From NCBI RefSeq assembly GCF_000092645.1, contig NC_014165.1, forward strand, positions 992,001 to 1,056,000: a stretch of DNA of 64,000 nucleotides. The letters run 5' to 3'. The position numbers and the translations under genes are program-made. Of the stretch, positions 27,609 through 39,865 are shown piece by piece. The DNA comes from Thermobispora bispora DSM 43833. Lineage in GTDB: Bacteria; Actinomycetota; Actinomycetes; Streptosporangiales; Streptosporangiaceae. The notes below the pieces were generated by a model that did no database searches, was not told the origin of the DNA, and saw nothing but the letters and a program-made list of their open reading frames with translations. Every line of letters begins with the position of its first letter. Within the stretch, counting starts at the first letter, position 1.

Positions 27609-27689
27609 GTGCGCGAGCAAAGCGAACGGACGAACAAGCACACGCTCCGGGCACCCGGCCCAGAGCTGGTAGGCGAGGTGGTCCAGTGA
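27609..27689 (+). CDS. 26-codon leader peptide overlapping the atpB start
   Basis: A short ORF (begins MREQSERTNKH, ends LVGEVVQ) starts at GTG 27609 with AAGGGGA eight bases upstream, a better ribosome-binding site than atpB itself has. Its TGA stop overlaps the atpB GTG as GTGA, the layout of translational coupling. The SERTN part matches an element found at the start of the gene at 5926. It is likely translated; whether the peptide does anything is unknown. Confidence 0.6.
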   Translation: MREQSERTNKHTLRAPGPELVGEVVQ

Positions 27690-28477
27690 CCCTGCTGACG
27701 CTGCCGGCCGCAGACCGCTTCGAGGCCCCCGGTCCGTCCATCTTCGACTTCCCTCCGCTCTTCGAGGGCGCGCCGTACTGGCTGACCAAGCCGGTCGTGA
27801 GCGCGATCCTCGGCGCCCTCATCGTGTGCGCGCTGGCGTGGAGCGCCTTCGCCAAGCCGCAGCTCGTGCCGCGCGGCATGCAGAACATCGGCGAGAAGGG
27901 CTATGAGTTCGTCCGCGATCAGGTGGCCAAGCCGTTCCTCGGCAAGGACACCGATCGCTTCATGCCCCTGCTCCTGTCGGTGTTCTTCCTGATCCTGCTG
28001 TGGAACCTGTTCGGCGTGATCCCGCTGATCCAGTTCCCGGTCGCGTCGCACATCGCGTTCCCGGCGGTCTTCGCGCTCACGATCTACGTCGTGAAGATCT
28101 ACCTGGGCATCAAGCACCAGGGGCTGATCGGCTACTTCCGGAACATGATGTTCCCGCCCGGGCTGCCCAAGCCGATCTACATCCTGCTCGCGCCGATCGA
28201 GCTCCTGTCGAACATGATCATCGCGCCGTTCACCCACGCCGTCCGGCTCTTCGCGAACATGTTCGCCGGCCACCTCATCCTGGCCTTCTTCAGCCTGGTG
28301 GGCTTCTGGTTCCTGTTCGAGAAGCTCACCCCGCTCGGCGCTCCGGTGGGCGTGATCGGCGTGGTCATGACGATCGCGATGACCGGCCTGGAGATCTTCA
28401 TTCAGTTCCTGCAGGCGTTCCTGTTCACCCTGCTGGCCGCCATGTACATCGGCAGCTCGCTCCACCCGGACCACTGA
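27686..28477 (+). CDS. atpB: F1Fo ATP synthase subunit a
   Basis: Proton half-channel of Fo, 263 residues with five to six membrane helices. The essential arginine is in HAVRLFANMFAGH, and the C-terminal helix contains LEIFIQFLQAFLFTLLAAMYIG. The GTG start overlaps the stop of the leader ORF and lacks its own Shine-Dalgarno, so its translation probably depends on ribosomes finishing that ORF. Confidence 0.96.
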   Translation: MTLLTLPAADRFEAPGPSIFDFPPLFEGAPYWLTKPVVSAILGALIVCALAWSAFAKPQLVPRGMQNIGEKGYEFVRDQVAKPFLGKDTDRFMPLLLSVFFLILLWNLFGVIPLIQFPVASHIAFPAVFALTIYVVKIYLGIKHQGLIGYFRNMMFPPGLPKPIYILLAPIELLSNMIIAPFTHAVRLFANMFAGHLILAFFSLVGFWFLFEKLTPLGAPVGVIGVVMTIAMTGLEIFIQFLQAFLFTLLAAMYIGSSLHPDH

Positions 28478-28556
28478 GACAGGCTTCCTCAGCTCGTACA
28501 GACCTGAGATTTCGACCATAGGCCAACCAAAAAAGCAGCAAAGGAATAGGAAAAAG

Positions 28557-28781
28557 ATGAACGTTCTCGCGGAAGTCACGGGTCACATCGGCGCTATCGG
28601 CTACGGTCTGGCGACCCTCGGCCCCGGCATCGGCGTGGGTCTGATCTTCGGCCAGGGCGTTCAGGCCATCGCCCGGCAGCCCGAGGCCTACGGCCTCATC
28701 CGGCAGAACATGCTGCTCGGCTTCGTTCTCACCGAGGCGCTGGCCCTGATCGGTCTCGTCGCGCCGTTCATCTACGGCTGA
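28557..28781 (+). CDS. atpE: F1Fo ATP synthase subunit c
   Basis: A 74-residue hairpin proteolipid that builds the rotating ring. The glycine repeat GPGIGVG at 22-28 packs helix 1, the polar loop is RQP at 40-42, and E60 in LTEALAL is the ion-binding carboxylate. The coupling is to protons, judging from the absence of a sodium-site Gln/Ser pattern (inference). It has a strong AAAGGAATAGG upstream, consistent with the high stoichiometry needed. Confidence 0.97.
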   Translation: MNVLAEVTGHIGAIGYGLATLGPGIGVGLIFGQGVQAIARQPEAYGLIRQNMLLGFVLTEALALIGLVAPFIYG

Positions 28782-28810
28782 CACCCGCAATCTGACGGAA
28801 GGCTGCACCC

Positions 28811-29356
28811 ATGACTCTGGCAGCTACGCCCCTGGCGGCGGAGGGGGCCAACCCCCTGCTCCCGCACGCCTACGAACTGGTCGTCGGCAGCTTCGCCTTC
28901 CTCGTCGTCTTCCTCGTGGTCGGCAAGATCCTCACGCCGCGGATCCAGAAGACCCTCGCCGAGCGCACGGAGGCGATCGAGGGCGGCATCAAGAGGGCCC
29001 AGGAGCTCCAGGCCGAGGCTCAGCGCACCCTGGAGCAGTACCGCGCTCAGCTCGCCGAGGCCCGGCACGAGGCGGCGCGGCTGCGCGAGGAGGCCCGCGA
29101 ACAGGGGGCGCGCATCAAGGCCGAGCTCCGCCAGGAGGCCGAGGCCGAGGCGCGGCGCATCATCGAGGCGGCTCAGGCCCAGATCGAGGCCGAGCGGCGG
29201 CAGGCGCTCATCCAGCTCCGCGGCGAGATCGGGCGCCTGTCCGTCGAGCTCGCCAGCCGCATCGTCGGCGAGTCCCTCGAGGATGAGGCGCGCCAGCGCC
29301 GGATCATCGACCGGTTCCTCGAAGAGCTCGAGGCCCGACCGGAAGCGGTTCGGTGA
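28811..29356 (+). CDS. atpF: F1Fo ATP synthase subunit b
   Basis: Peripheral stalk subunit of 181 residues. A single N-terminal membrane helix (ELVVGSFAFLVVFLVVGKIL) is followed by a long charged coiled coil from about residue 45 to 165. It holds the alpha/beta hexamer still through delta. The stop overlaps the next gene's start (TGATG), so subunits b and delta are coupled. Confidence 0.95.
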   Translation: MTLAATPLAAEGANPLLPHAYELVVGSFAFLVVFLVVGKILTPRIQKTLAERTEAIEGGIKRAQELQAEAQRTLEQYRAQLAEARHEAARLREEAREQGARIKAELRQEAEAEARRIIEAAQAQIEAERRQALIQLRGEIGRLSVELASRIVGESLEDEARQRRIIDRFLEELEARPEAVR

Positions 29357-30165
29357 TGCGTGGGCTGAGCAAGGCCGCAATGGCGCAGGTTGAGGCGCGG
29401 TTCAACGTCCTGGCTGCGTCGGCGGACCTTGGTTCGCTGGCCGAGGAGCTCTTCGCCATCGCCGGGCTGTTCGACCGCGAGCACGGGCTGCGGCGGAACA
29501 TGTCCGATCCGGCCCGTCCCGCGGAGCTGAAGGCGGAGATCCTCAGGTCGTTGCTGAACGGCAAGGTCAGCGACACCGCGATCGAGGTCGCCGTCGCCGC
29601 CGTGGAGGCGAAGTGGTCCCGCGCCGGTGACCTTCCCGACGCGCTGGAGCGCCTCGGCGTGACGGCCGCCGCCGCTGAGGCGGAGTCGTTCGGCGAGATC
29701 GACGACCTGGAAGACGAGCTGTTCCGGTTCGGCAGGATCCTCGCCGCCTACCCCGAGCTGCGCCGGGCGCTCAGCGACCCGAACATCCCGGGCGACCGGA
29801 AGCGGGCGCTGCTGACCGAGCTGCTCGAAGGGAAGGTCACCCGCGCCGCCCTGCGGCTCATCACGCAGCTGGTGGTGCATCCGCGAGGACGTAGCCTGGA
29901 ATCGGCCCTCGACGAGTACGGCTGGATCGTCGCGCGACTCAAGGAACGCCTGGTCGGCGTCGTGCGCAGCGCCGTACCGCTCACCGAGGAGCAGAAGCAG
30001 CGGCTCGCTGCGTGGCTGCGAGCCACCTACGGGCGAGAGGTTCACCTGAACGTCGAGGTGGACCCGAAGGTGCTCGGTGGGTTCTCCGTCCAGATCGGAG
30101 ACCACTTCATCGACACCACGATCGCCGGACGAATCGAAGATGTCCGCCGCCGGTTGGCCGGCTGA
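29356..30165 (+). CDS. atpH: F1Fo ATP synthase subunit delta
   Basis: A 269-residue stator subunit joining subunit b to the top of F1. Actinobacterial delta is longer than the roughly 180-residue enterobacterial form, and this one fits. The C-terminal end contains the family motif VDPKVLGGFSVQIGDHFID. An overlapping GTG at 29353 is an alternative start that adds one residue. Confidence 0.94.
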   Translation: MRGLSKAAMAQVEARFNVLAASADLGSLAEELFAIAGLFDREHGLRRNMSDPARPAELKAEILRSLLNGKVSDTAIEVAVAAVEAKWSRAGDLPDALERLGVTAAAAEAESFGEIDDLEDELFRFGRILAAYPELRRALSDPNIPGDRKRALLTELLEGKVTRAALRLITQLVVHPRGRSLESALDEYGWIVARLKERLVGVVRSAVPLTEEQKQRLAAWLRATYGREVHLNVEVDPKVLGGFSVQIGDHFIDTTIAGRIEDVRRRLAG

Positions 30166-30190
30166 GGCGAATAGGGAGACATAGACAGAG

Positions 30191-31840
<1,650 letters not shown>

Positions 31841-31843
31841 CGA

Positions 31844-34196
<2,353 letters not shown>

Positions 34197-34211
34197 CCGC
34201 CTTCGGCATCG

Positions 34212-34244
34212 GTACGGCCCGGCCCGCCGCGCGCCGGGCCGTAC
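34212..34244 (+). terminator. strong hairpin within the atp operon (atpD-atpC gap)
   Basis: A perfect 12-bp stem (GTACGGCCCGGC with GCCGGGCCGTAC) closes a nine-base loop 15 bases after atpD. atpC follows within 30 bases and must be transcribed, so it more likely trims expression or protects the upstream mRNA end than stops transcription fully. Confidence 0.65.
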
Positions 34245-34271
34245 GGGTGTCTCCTCGAGGGGAGCAGAGAA

Positions 34272-34673
34272 GTGTCAAAGCTGCGGGTCGGTTTCGTATC
34301 GCCGGAGCGCGAGATCTGGACGGGCGAAGCCGACATGGTGATTGCCAAGACCGTGGACGGCGAGATCGGTATCATGCCGAAGCACGCCCCGGTCATCGGT
34401 GTCCTGGTCGACGGCGGAGTGGTCCGTATCAAGCGCAGCGGCGACGACGACATCGTGGCCGCGGTTCACGGCGGGTTCATCTCCGTCGCCGACGATGACG
34501 TGTCGATCCTCGCGGAGGCGGCCGAGCTCGGCACCGAGGTCGACGTGGAAGAGGCCCGGAGCGCGCTCCAGCGGGCCCTCGACTCGATCCAGGCCGATCA
34601 GGACGACAAGCAGGCCCGGATCGAGGCGCAGCGGGCGCGGGCCCGGCTCCGCGCCGCCGGCGAAGAGGTCTGA
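34272..34673 (+). CDS. atpC: F1Fo ATP synthase subunit epsilon
   Basis: A 133-residue rotor subunit and inhibitor. The N-terminal beta sandwich (KLRVGFVSPEREIWTG, VDGEIGIMPKHAPVIGVL) is followed by a two-helix C-terminal domain (VEEARSALQRALDSIQAD to ARARLRAA). The start is GTG with GAGGGGAG upstream. It is the last structural gene of the operon. Confidence 0.95.
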   Translation: MSKLRVGFVSPEREIWTGEADMVIAKTVDGEIGIMPKHAPVIGVLVDGGVVRIKRSGDDDIVAAVHGGFISVADDDVSILAEAAELGTEVDVEEARSALQRALDSIQADQDDKQARIEAQRARARLRAAGEEV

Positions 34674-34696
34674 CGTTCTGCGGAAGGAGGGCGGAC

Positions 34697-35095
34697 ATGA
34701 CGGCGATCGAGGTTCTCGCCGGCCTTGCCGTCATGGCCGCGCTCCTGGTCATCCGCTACCTCGCCCTGGTACACGGCCGGGGCAACATCTTCTGCTGTGT
34801 ACGCGACAGCAACGGGACCTGGCGGAGCGGAGTGGCCCGGTACGCCGGCGGTGAGCTCCACTGGATCCCGTTCCTCGGGCTGAGATTGAGGCCGCGCCAC
34901 GCTATCGCCAGGCGCGGCCTCATCGTTTGCGGCCGGCGGCGGCTCAATGCCGGCGAGGGTCCCGAGGGCTTCTGGTCGATCGACTGCCACTCCGAGGGCC
35001 GCCGGGTCAGCCTCGCGATGAGCGAGGAGGCGCTGACCGGGTTCCTCGCCTGGCTCGAGGCGGCGCCGCCCAGCGCCCACCTCGACGCGGCGTGA
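34697..35095 (+). CDS. DUF2550 membrane-anchored protein
   Basis: A 132-residue protein with one N-terminal helix (VLAGLAVMAALLVIRYLAL) and a compact cytoplasmic domain containing NIFCCVRDSNGTWRSGVARY and LRLRPRHAIARRGLIV. The family sits immediately after atpC across Actinobacteria, as here (23-base gap, GGAAGGAGG ribosome-binding site), but has no known function. Co-transcription with the ATP synthase is likely. The 283 bases after it show nothing I can assign. Confidence 0.88.
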   Translation: MTAIEVLAGLAVMAALLVIRYLALVHGRGNIFCCVRDSNGTWRSGVARYAGGELHWIPFLGLRLRPRHAIARRGLIVCGRRRLNAGEGPEGFWSIDCHSEGRRVSLAMSEEALTGFLAWLEAAPPSAHLDAA

Positions 35096-35378
35096 CCCGG
35101 CCCGGGTGAGCACCCGCCTGGACGGCGGCGTGCGCCGGCCCGCCCGCGCGCCCATCCCGGCACGGCCCGGCCGTGACGTGGTCCCGTGCCGACGTGGCGT
35201 GGGCCGGCTCGCGGGAACCCCCGTTTCGGTCGCGTGACCGGATTCGTGGGAAGCGCCCATCTCCGCGCGGCATGACCGGGAGCCGGAGAGGGCTCATGTC
35301 ACGCGGCGTGGCCCTGGCCGTTCGAGCGCCCGGCGCGGCTCGGGCCGGCGTGCCACACCGGAGCGCCCGCCGCGCCGA

Positions 35379-35969
35379 TCAGCGGTCTCCGCCGGGCCTC
35401 CAGAGGATCTCCTCGCCCGCCGACGCCACCCGGCAGAGGATGAACAGCAGGTCGGAGAGCCGGTTCAGGTACTTGGCCGTCAGCGGGTTCACGTCGTCAT
35501 AGGCCTCGAGCGCCGCCCAGGCCGACCGCTCGGCCCGCCGTACCACGGTGCGCGCGAGGTGGAGGAACGCGGTGCCGGGCCTGCCCCCGGGCAGGATGAA
35601 GCTGCGCAGCGGCTTGAGCGAGGCGTTGAACCGGTCGCACTGCTCTTCCAGCCAGGTGATGTAGGGCTCGGTCACGCGCAGCGGAGGGAACTCGGGGTTC
35701 TCGGTGACCGGGGTGCACAGGTCCGCGCCGACGTCGAAGAGGTCGTTCTGCACCCGCTTGAGGACCGCGGCCACGTCCTCGCCGAGCTCTCCCGTGGCGA
35801 GCGCGACCCCGATCGCCGCGTTCGCCTCCTCGACGTCCGCGTACGCCACCAGCCGGGGATCGGTCTTCCTGGTGCGACTCCGGTCACCGAGGGCGGTCGT
35901 CCCGTCGTCCCCGGTGCGGGTGTAGATCCGGGACAGCACCACCGGATTGTCAGTGTCCCCTCGCGTCAT
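35379..35969 (-). CDS. cob(I)alamin adenosyltransferase, PduO type
   Basis: Transfers adenosyl from ATP to cob(I)alamin, making coenzyme B12. A 196-residue protein with the family signatures IYTRTGDDGTTALGDRSR (ATP loop), DLFDVGADL, and RTVVRRAERSAW plus LNRLSDLLFILCR at the C-terminus. I place the start at ATG 35969. A TACGCT seven bases before it would make a leaderless mRNA, and upstream in-frame residues are not conserved-looking. Adenosylcobalamin is the cofactor of methylmalonyl-CoA mutase, whose epimerase partner (mce) is encoded at 47.7 kb. Confidence 0.93.
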   Translation of the reverse strand: MTRGDTDNPVVLSRIYTRTGDDGTTALGDRSRTRKTDPRLVAYADVEEANAAIGVALATGELGEDVAAVLKRVQNDLFDVGADLCTPVTENPEFPPLRVTEPYITWLEEQCDRFNASLKPLRSFILPGGRPGTAFLHLARTVVRRAERSAWAALEAYDDVNPLTAKYLNRLSDLLFILCRVASAGEEILWRPGGDR

Positions 35970-36060
35970 GGTTGTCAGCGTATCGCGATGGCAAATGTCA
36001 TCGGCGAGACCTGACATCGGCGTCTGGTGGTGATCAACAACAGACCCGATCATTTTTCAC

Positions 36061-36942
36061 ATGTTGGAAGTGAAGGACCTGCGCAAGAGCTTCGGCGCGG
36101 CGAAGCGGGCGCTCGACGGCGTGTCGTTCTCGGTACGGCCCGGCGAGATCTTCGGCTTCGTCGGGGCGAACGGCGCCGGCAAGACCACGACCATGCGGAT
36201 CATCATGGGCGTGCTCGAGGCCGACGCCGGGGAGGTCACCTGGCAGGGGACCCCGATCGACTTCACCACCCGGCGGCGCTTCGGCTACATGCCGGAGGAG
36301 CGCGGCCTCTACCAGAAGATGCGGGTGGCCGAGCAGATCGAGTACTTCGGCCGGCTCCACGGGCTCTCCCCGAGCCAGGCCCGCAAGGCCGCGGCGGACC
36401 TGATCGAGCAGCTCGGGCTCACCGCGCGGGCCAACGACGCCGTGCAGACCCTCTCCCTGGGCAATCAGCAGCGGGTGCAGCTCGCCGTCGCCCTGGTGCA
36501 CGACCCCGAGGTGCTCATCCTCGACGAGCCGTTCTCCGGGCTCGACCCGCTCGCCGTGGATACCCTCGCCGAGGTGCTGCGGGGGCGCGCCTTGGGCGGT
36601 GTCGCGGTCATCTTCTCCAGCCACCAGCTCGAGCTCGTGGAGCGGCTCTGCGACTCCGTCGGGATCATCGCTCGCGGGCGGATGGTCGCGACCGGCCCGG
36701 TCGACGAGCTGCGGGCCGCGGCCGGGCGGCGGCTGCGCGTCGTGGTGGCCGACGCCGGGCCGGACTGGGCGGACGGGCTGCCCGGGGAGCTCACCGTGGA
36801 GAACGGCCGGCAGGTGCTCACCACCACTACCAAGGAGGACGACCAGAAGATCCTCCGGGCCGCCATGGAGGCGGGGCAGGTCGAGTACTTCGGCTCCGAG
36901 TACCCCTCGCTGAGCGAGATCTTCCGGGAGGCGGTGGCATGA
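36061..36942 (+). CDS. ABC-2 type transporter ATP-binding protein
   Basis: A 293-residue ATPase. Walker A GANGAGKTT, signature LSLGNQQ (a variant of LSGGQ), Walker B VLILDEPFSGLDP and the switch histidine in FSSHQLELVE. A C-terminal extension of about 80 residues resembles NatA-type exporters (DELRAAAGRRLRVVV). The ATG has no Shine-Dalgarno. It is divergent from the adenosyltransferase and overlaps its permease gene by four bases. Confidence 0.93.
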   Translation: MLEVKDLRKSFGAAKRALDGVSFSVRPGEIFGFVGANGAGKTTTMRIIMGVLEADAGEVTWQGTPIDFTTRRRFGYMPEERGLYQKMRVAEQIEYFGRLHGLSPSQARKAAADLIEQLGLTARANDAVQTLSLGNQQRVQLAVALVHDPEVLILDEPFSGLDPLAVDTLAEVLRGRALGGVAVIFSSHQLELVERLCDSVGIIARGRMVATGPVDELRAAAGRRLRVVVADAGPDWADGLPGELTVENGRQVLTTTTKEDDQKILRAAMEAGQVEYFGSEYPSLSEIFREAVA

Positions 36943-38039
36943 ACGCGGTGATGCTGGTCGCCGGGCGCGAGATCCGGTCGCAGGTGCGGAGCAAGGGCTT
37001 CGTCATCGGCCTCCTCGTCACGGTGCTCGTGATGGTGGGGCTCACCTACGCGCCCAAGGTCTTCGGGGGCCCGGACTCCTACAAGATCGGGCTGGTCGCC
37101 TCCGAGCGGCTCCAGCTGCCCGGGGACGTCGAGGTCGAGTGGGTGGAGTACCCCGCCGAGGAGCCCGCGCGGCGGGCCGTGCTCGCCGGCGAGGTGGACG
37201 CGGTGCTGGTCGACGGAGCGCGGGTGCTCACCGAGAACCAGATCGACGACCGGCTCGCTCTGATGTTGCAGACCGCCCACCGCGAGGCCCAGATCGCCGC
37301 GGCCGGGGTGCGCATCACCCCGCTCGTCATGGAGGCGCTCAGCCCGGACGCCCGCTACGCGGACACTCGCGGCGACATCGCGTTCGTGCTGGTCCTCGTC
37401 CTGTTCATGCTGATCTTCGGCACGCCGATGATGGTCGCCATGGGCGTGGTCGAGGAGAAGAGCAGCAGGATCGTCGAGATCCTGTTCGCCGCGGTGCGGC
37501 CGTGGCAGCTCCTCGGCGGCAAGGTCGTCGGCCTGGGCGTGATCGGGTTGATCAACCTGGTCGTGATCGTCGGCGCCGGGCTCGCGGGCGCGACCGCCTC
37601 GGGCCTCGCGGTCGACTTCCCGCCGGGGATGGCCGGCATCGTGGCCGGGGTGGTCGGCTGGTTCGTGCTGGGCTACCTCTTCTTCGCCTTGTGCGCCGCG
37701 GCGCTCGGCGCGCTGGTCTCCCGGCAGGAGGAGGTCGGCAGTGTGATGACCCCGCTGACCACCGTGGTGTTCGCCGCCTACGCGGTGGCGTTCTACGCGA
37801 TCTCGGAGCCGACCGGGACCGTCGCGAGGGTGGTCTCGTTCATCCCGCCCTTCTCCGCGATGGTGATGCCGGTCCGCACCGCCGCCGCCCCGACGCCCTT
37901 GTGGGAGGTGCTCGTGGCCGCCGCGCTGATGGTCGCCGCGCTGGTCGCCATGGTGGTCCTCGGCGGCAAGGTCTACGAGCGGGCCGTGCTCCGCACCGGG
38001 GCGCGGGTACGGCTTCGCGAGGTCCTCGGATCTCGATAG
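36939..38039 (+). CDS. ABC-2 permease (NatB-like)
   Basis: A 366-residue membrane protein. One N-terminal helix (GFVIGLLVTVLVMVGLTY) precedes a soluble domain of about 130 residues. Five helices then follow, opening with IAFVLVLVLFMLIFGTPMMVAMGVVEEKSSRIVEIL, the NatB/ABC2_membrane_3 signature. With the overlapping ATPase it forms an exporter, perhaps for sodium, lipid or a peptide. Histidine kinase and response regulator genes follow in the same operon. Confidence 0.9.
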   Translation: MNAVMLVAGREIRSQVRSKGFVIGLLVTVLVMVGLTYAPKVFGGPDSYKIGLVASERLQLPGDVEVEWVEYPAEEPARRAVLAGEVDAVLVDGARVLTENQIDDRLALMLQTAHREAQIAAAGVRITPLVMEALSPDARYADTRGDIAFVLVLVLFMLIFGTPMMVAMGVVEEKSSRIVEILFAAVRPWQLLGGKVVGLGVIGLINLVVIVGAGLAGATASGLAVDFPPGMAGIVAGVVGWFVLGYLFFALCAAALGALVSRQEEVGSVMTPLTTVVFAAYAVAFYAISEPTGTVARVVSFIPPFSAMVMPVRTAAAPTPLWEVLVAAALMVAALVAMVVLGGKVYERAVLRTGARVRLREVLGSR

Positions 38040-38072
38040 ACTCGCGGCAGCGCGGGAAGATGGGCCGGAACG

Positions 38073-39260
38073 GTGTCTGACGGGCTGGAACGGGCGCGCC
38101 GGAGCGTTCAGCTGATGCTGAACGCGACCCTGGGCCTGGTCCTGTTCTACACCGCGCTGAACTCGGCCGCCCTGGTCGCGACGGGGACCATACGGTGGCA
38201 TCGGACGCTCATCGCCGCCGCCGGGCTGCTCCTCTTCGGCCGGTACTACGTCCGGATGGTCCGTGACACCCTCGACCATCGCCGCCTGGAGTGCCGGGAG
38301 ATCGTGGTGGCCGGGGTGCTGGCTCTGGCCACCATGATCGCGGGTGGTGGCGAAGGGGTGCTGTCGAGCTGGGGGTTCGTGCCGATCGCCTGGCTCTCGG
38401 TGGTCACGCTGGAGATGTCCAGGCGCGCGGTGGTGCTGCTCTCCCTCGGCACCGCCGCCGTGGTGGCCCCAACCGCCATCCTGCTCCTACGGTTCGATCC
38501 CAATCCGCCGGGCTCCGGCTCCGCCACCTCGCTCGAGGTGGTGATCGTCATCACGCTCTTCTACCTGCTCGTCTGCGCCCTGTTCCCGTGGTGCCATCGG
38601 CTGTTCCTGTGGATCTGGCGCCTCGCCGAGCAGGCGCACGCCGGCCGGGAGGCCCAGGCCCGGCTGGCGGTGGCGGAGGAGCGGCTGCGGCTGGCCCGCG
38701 ACCTCCACGACCTGGTCGGCCACCGGCTCTCCGCCATCGCGGTCAAGAGCGAGCTCGCCGCCCGGATGAGCGAGGCCGACCCGGCCACCGCCCGGGAGGA
38801 GATGACGGCCGTCCAAGGGCTCGCCCGGACCGCGCTCCGTGAGCTCCGGGAGGCGGTGCGCGGCTACCGGAGGCTCGACTTCACCGCCGAGCTCGGCGCG
38901 GTGCGCGGGGTGCTGGAGGCCGCGGGCGTGGACTGCCGTCTCCACCTGCCGTACCGGGAGGTCCCGGAGGAGGTCGGGCGGGAGTTCGCCTGCGTGCTCC
39001 GCGAGGCGGTCACCAACGTGCTCAAGCACAGCTCCGCGACCCGGTGCGACATCACCGTACGGCTGACGCCGGAGGCGGCGGTGCTCGAGGTACGCAACGA
39101 CGGGGTGCGGGCGCCGCAGGAGGAGGGCGTGGGCAACGGGCTCGCCGGGCTCGCCGAGCGCATGGCGGAGCTCGGCGGGTCGCTCATCGCGAAGCCCATG
39201 GGGTCGGGCGAGTTCCTCCTGCGGGCGACCGCGCCGCTGCGGGAGCGGGTGAGCGCATGA
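38073..39260 (+). CDS. sensor histidine kinase, HisKA_3 (DesK/NarL-type)
   Basis: A 395-residue sensor with five or six membrane helices in the first 180 residues and almost no extracytoplasmic loop, so it probably senses a membrane state or membrane-bound ligand. The phosphoacceptor is H212 in ARDLHDLVGHRLSA. The HATPase domain has LREAVTNVLKHSSAT (N box) and GNGLAGLAERM (G box). The GTG start follows the permease gene by 33 bases. Its stop overlaps the response regulator start, giving a one-to-one pair. Confidence 0.92.
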   Translation: MSDGLERARRSVQLMLNATLGLVLFYTALNSAALVATGTIRWHRTLIAAAGLLLFGRYYVRMVRDTLDHRRLECREIVVAGVLALATMIAGGGEGVLSSWGFVPIAWLSVVTLEMSRRAVVLLSLGTAAVVAPTAILLLRFDPNPPGSGSATSLEVVIVITLFYLLVCALFPWCHRLFLWIWRLAEQAHAGREAQARLAVAEERLRLARDLHDLVGHRLSAIAVKSELAARMSEADPATAREEMTAVQGLARTALRELREAVRGYRRLDFTAELGAVRGVLEAAGVDCRLHLPYREVPEEVGREFACVLREAVTNVLKHSSATRCDITVRLTPEAAVLEVRNDGVRAPQEEGVGNGLAGLAERMAELGGSLIAKPMGSGEFLLRATAPLRERVSA

Positions 39261-39850
39261 TCCGGATCCTGCTCGCCGACGACGAGCACCTGGTGCGGGG
39301 CGCGATCGCGGCGCTCCTCGGGCTGGAGGGGGACCTCGAGGTCGTCGCGCAGGTGGGCCGCGGCGACGCGGTGGAGGAGGCCGTCCGGCGGCACGATCCG
39401 GACGTGATCGTGCTCGACGTGGAGATGCCGGGGATGGACGGGCTGACCGTCGCCGAGCGGCTGACCGGCCGGGCGATCCTCATCCTCACCAGCTTCGGGC
39501 GCCCCGGCTACCTGCGGCGCGCCCTGGCGGCCGGGGTCCGGGGGTTCATCCCGAAGGACGCGCCCGCCGAGCAGCTCGCCGAGGCGATCCGGAAGGTGCA
39601 CGCGGGCGGCCGCTACCTCGACCCGGAGCTGGCCGCGCTGGCGATGACCGCGGGGGACTGCCCGCTGACCCAGCGGGAGCGCGACGCGCTCAAGCTGGCC
39701 GCAGAGGGCGCCACGGTGGCGGAGATCGCCGCCGCGATCCATCTCAGCGAGGGGACCGTGCGGAACTACCTTTCCAACGCGATCACCAAGCTCGGCGCCG
39801 GGAACCGGATCACCGCGATCCGGGTGGCCAGGGAGATGGGCTGGATCTGA
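39257..39850 (+). CDS. response regulator, NarL/LuxR type
   Basis: A 197-residue DNA-binding regulator. The receiver has LLADDE near the N-terminus, phosphoacceptor D54 in VLDVEMPGMDG, and Lys in FIPKDAPAEQ. The LuxR helix-turn-helix is LTQRERDALKLAAEGATVAEIA then LSEGTVRNYLSNAITKL. ATG overlaps the kinase stop. Probable target is its own exporter operon (inference). Confidence 0.93.
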   Translation: MIRILLADDEHLVRGAIAALLGLEGDLEVVAQVGRGDAVEEAVRRHDPDVIVLDVEMPGMDGLTVAERLTGRAILILTSFGRPGYLRRALAAGVRGFIPKDAPAEQLAEAIRKVHAGGRYLDPELAALAMTAGDCPLTQRERDALKLAAEGATVAEIAAAIHLSEGTVRNYLSNAITKLGAGNRITAIRVAREMGWI

Positions 39851-39865
39851 CCCGGGCCGGGGTCA
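39848..39865. terminator. compact hairpin shared by two convergent stops
   Basis: TGACCC and GGGTCA arms with a six-base loop span the stop codon of the response regulator and the end of the tetR gene. Small but positioned to serve both strands. Confidence 0.4.
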
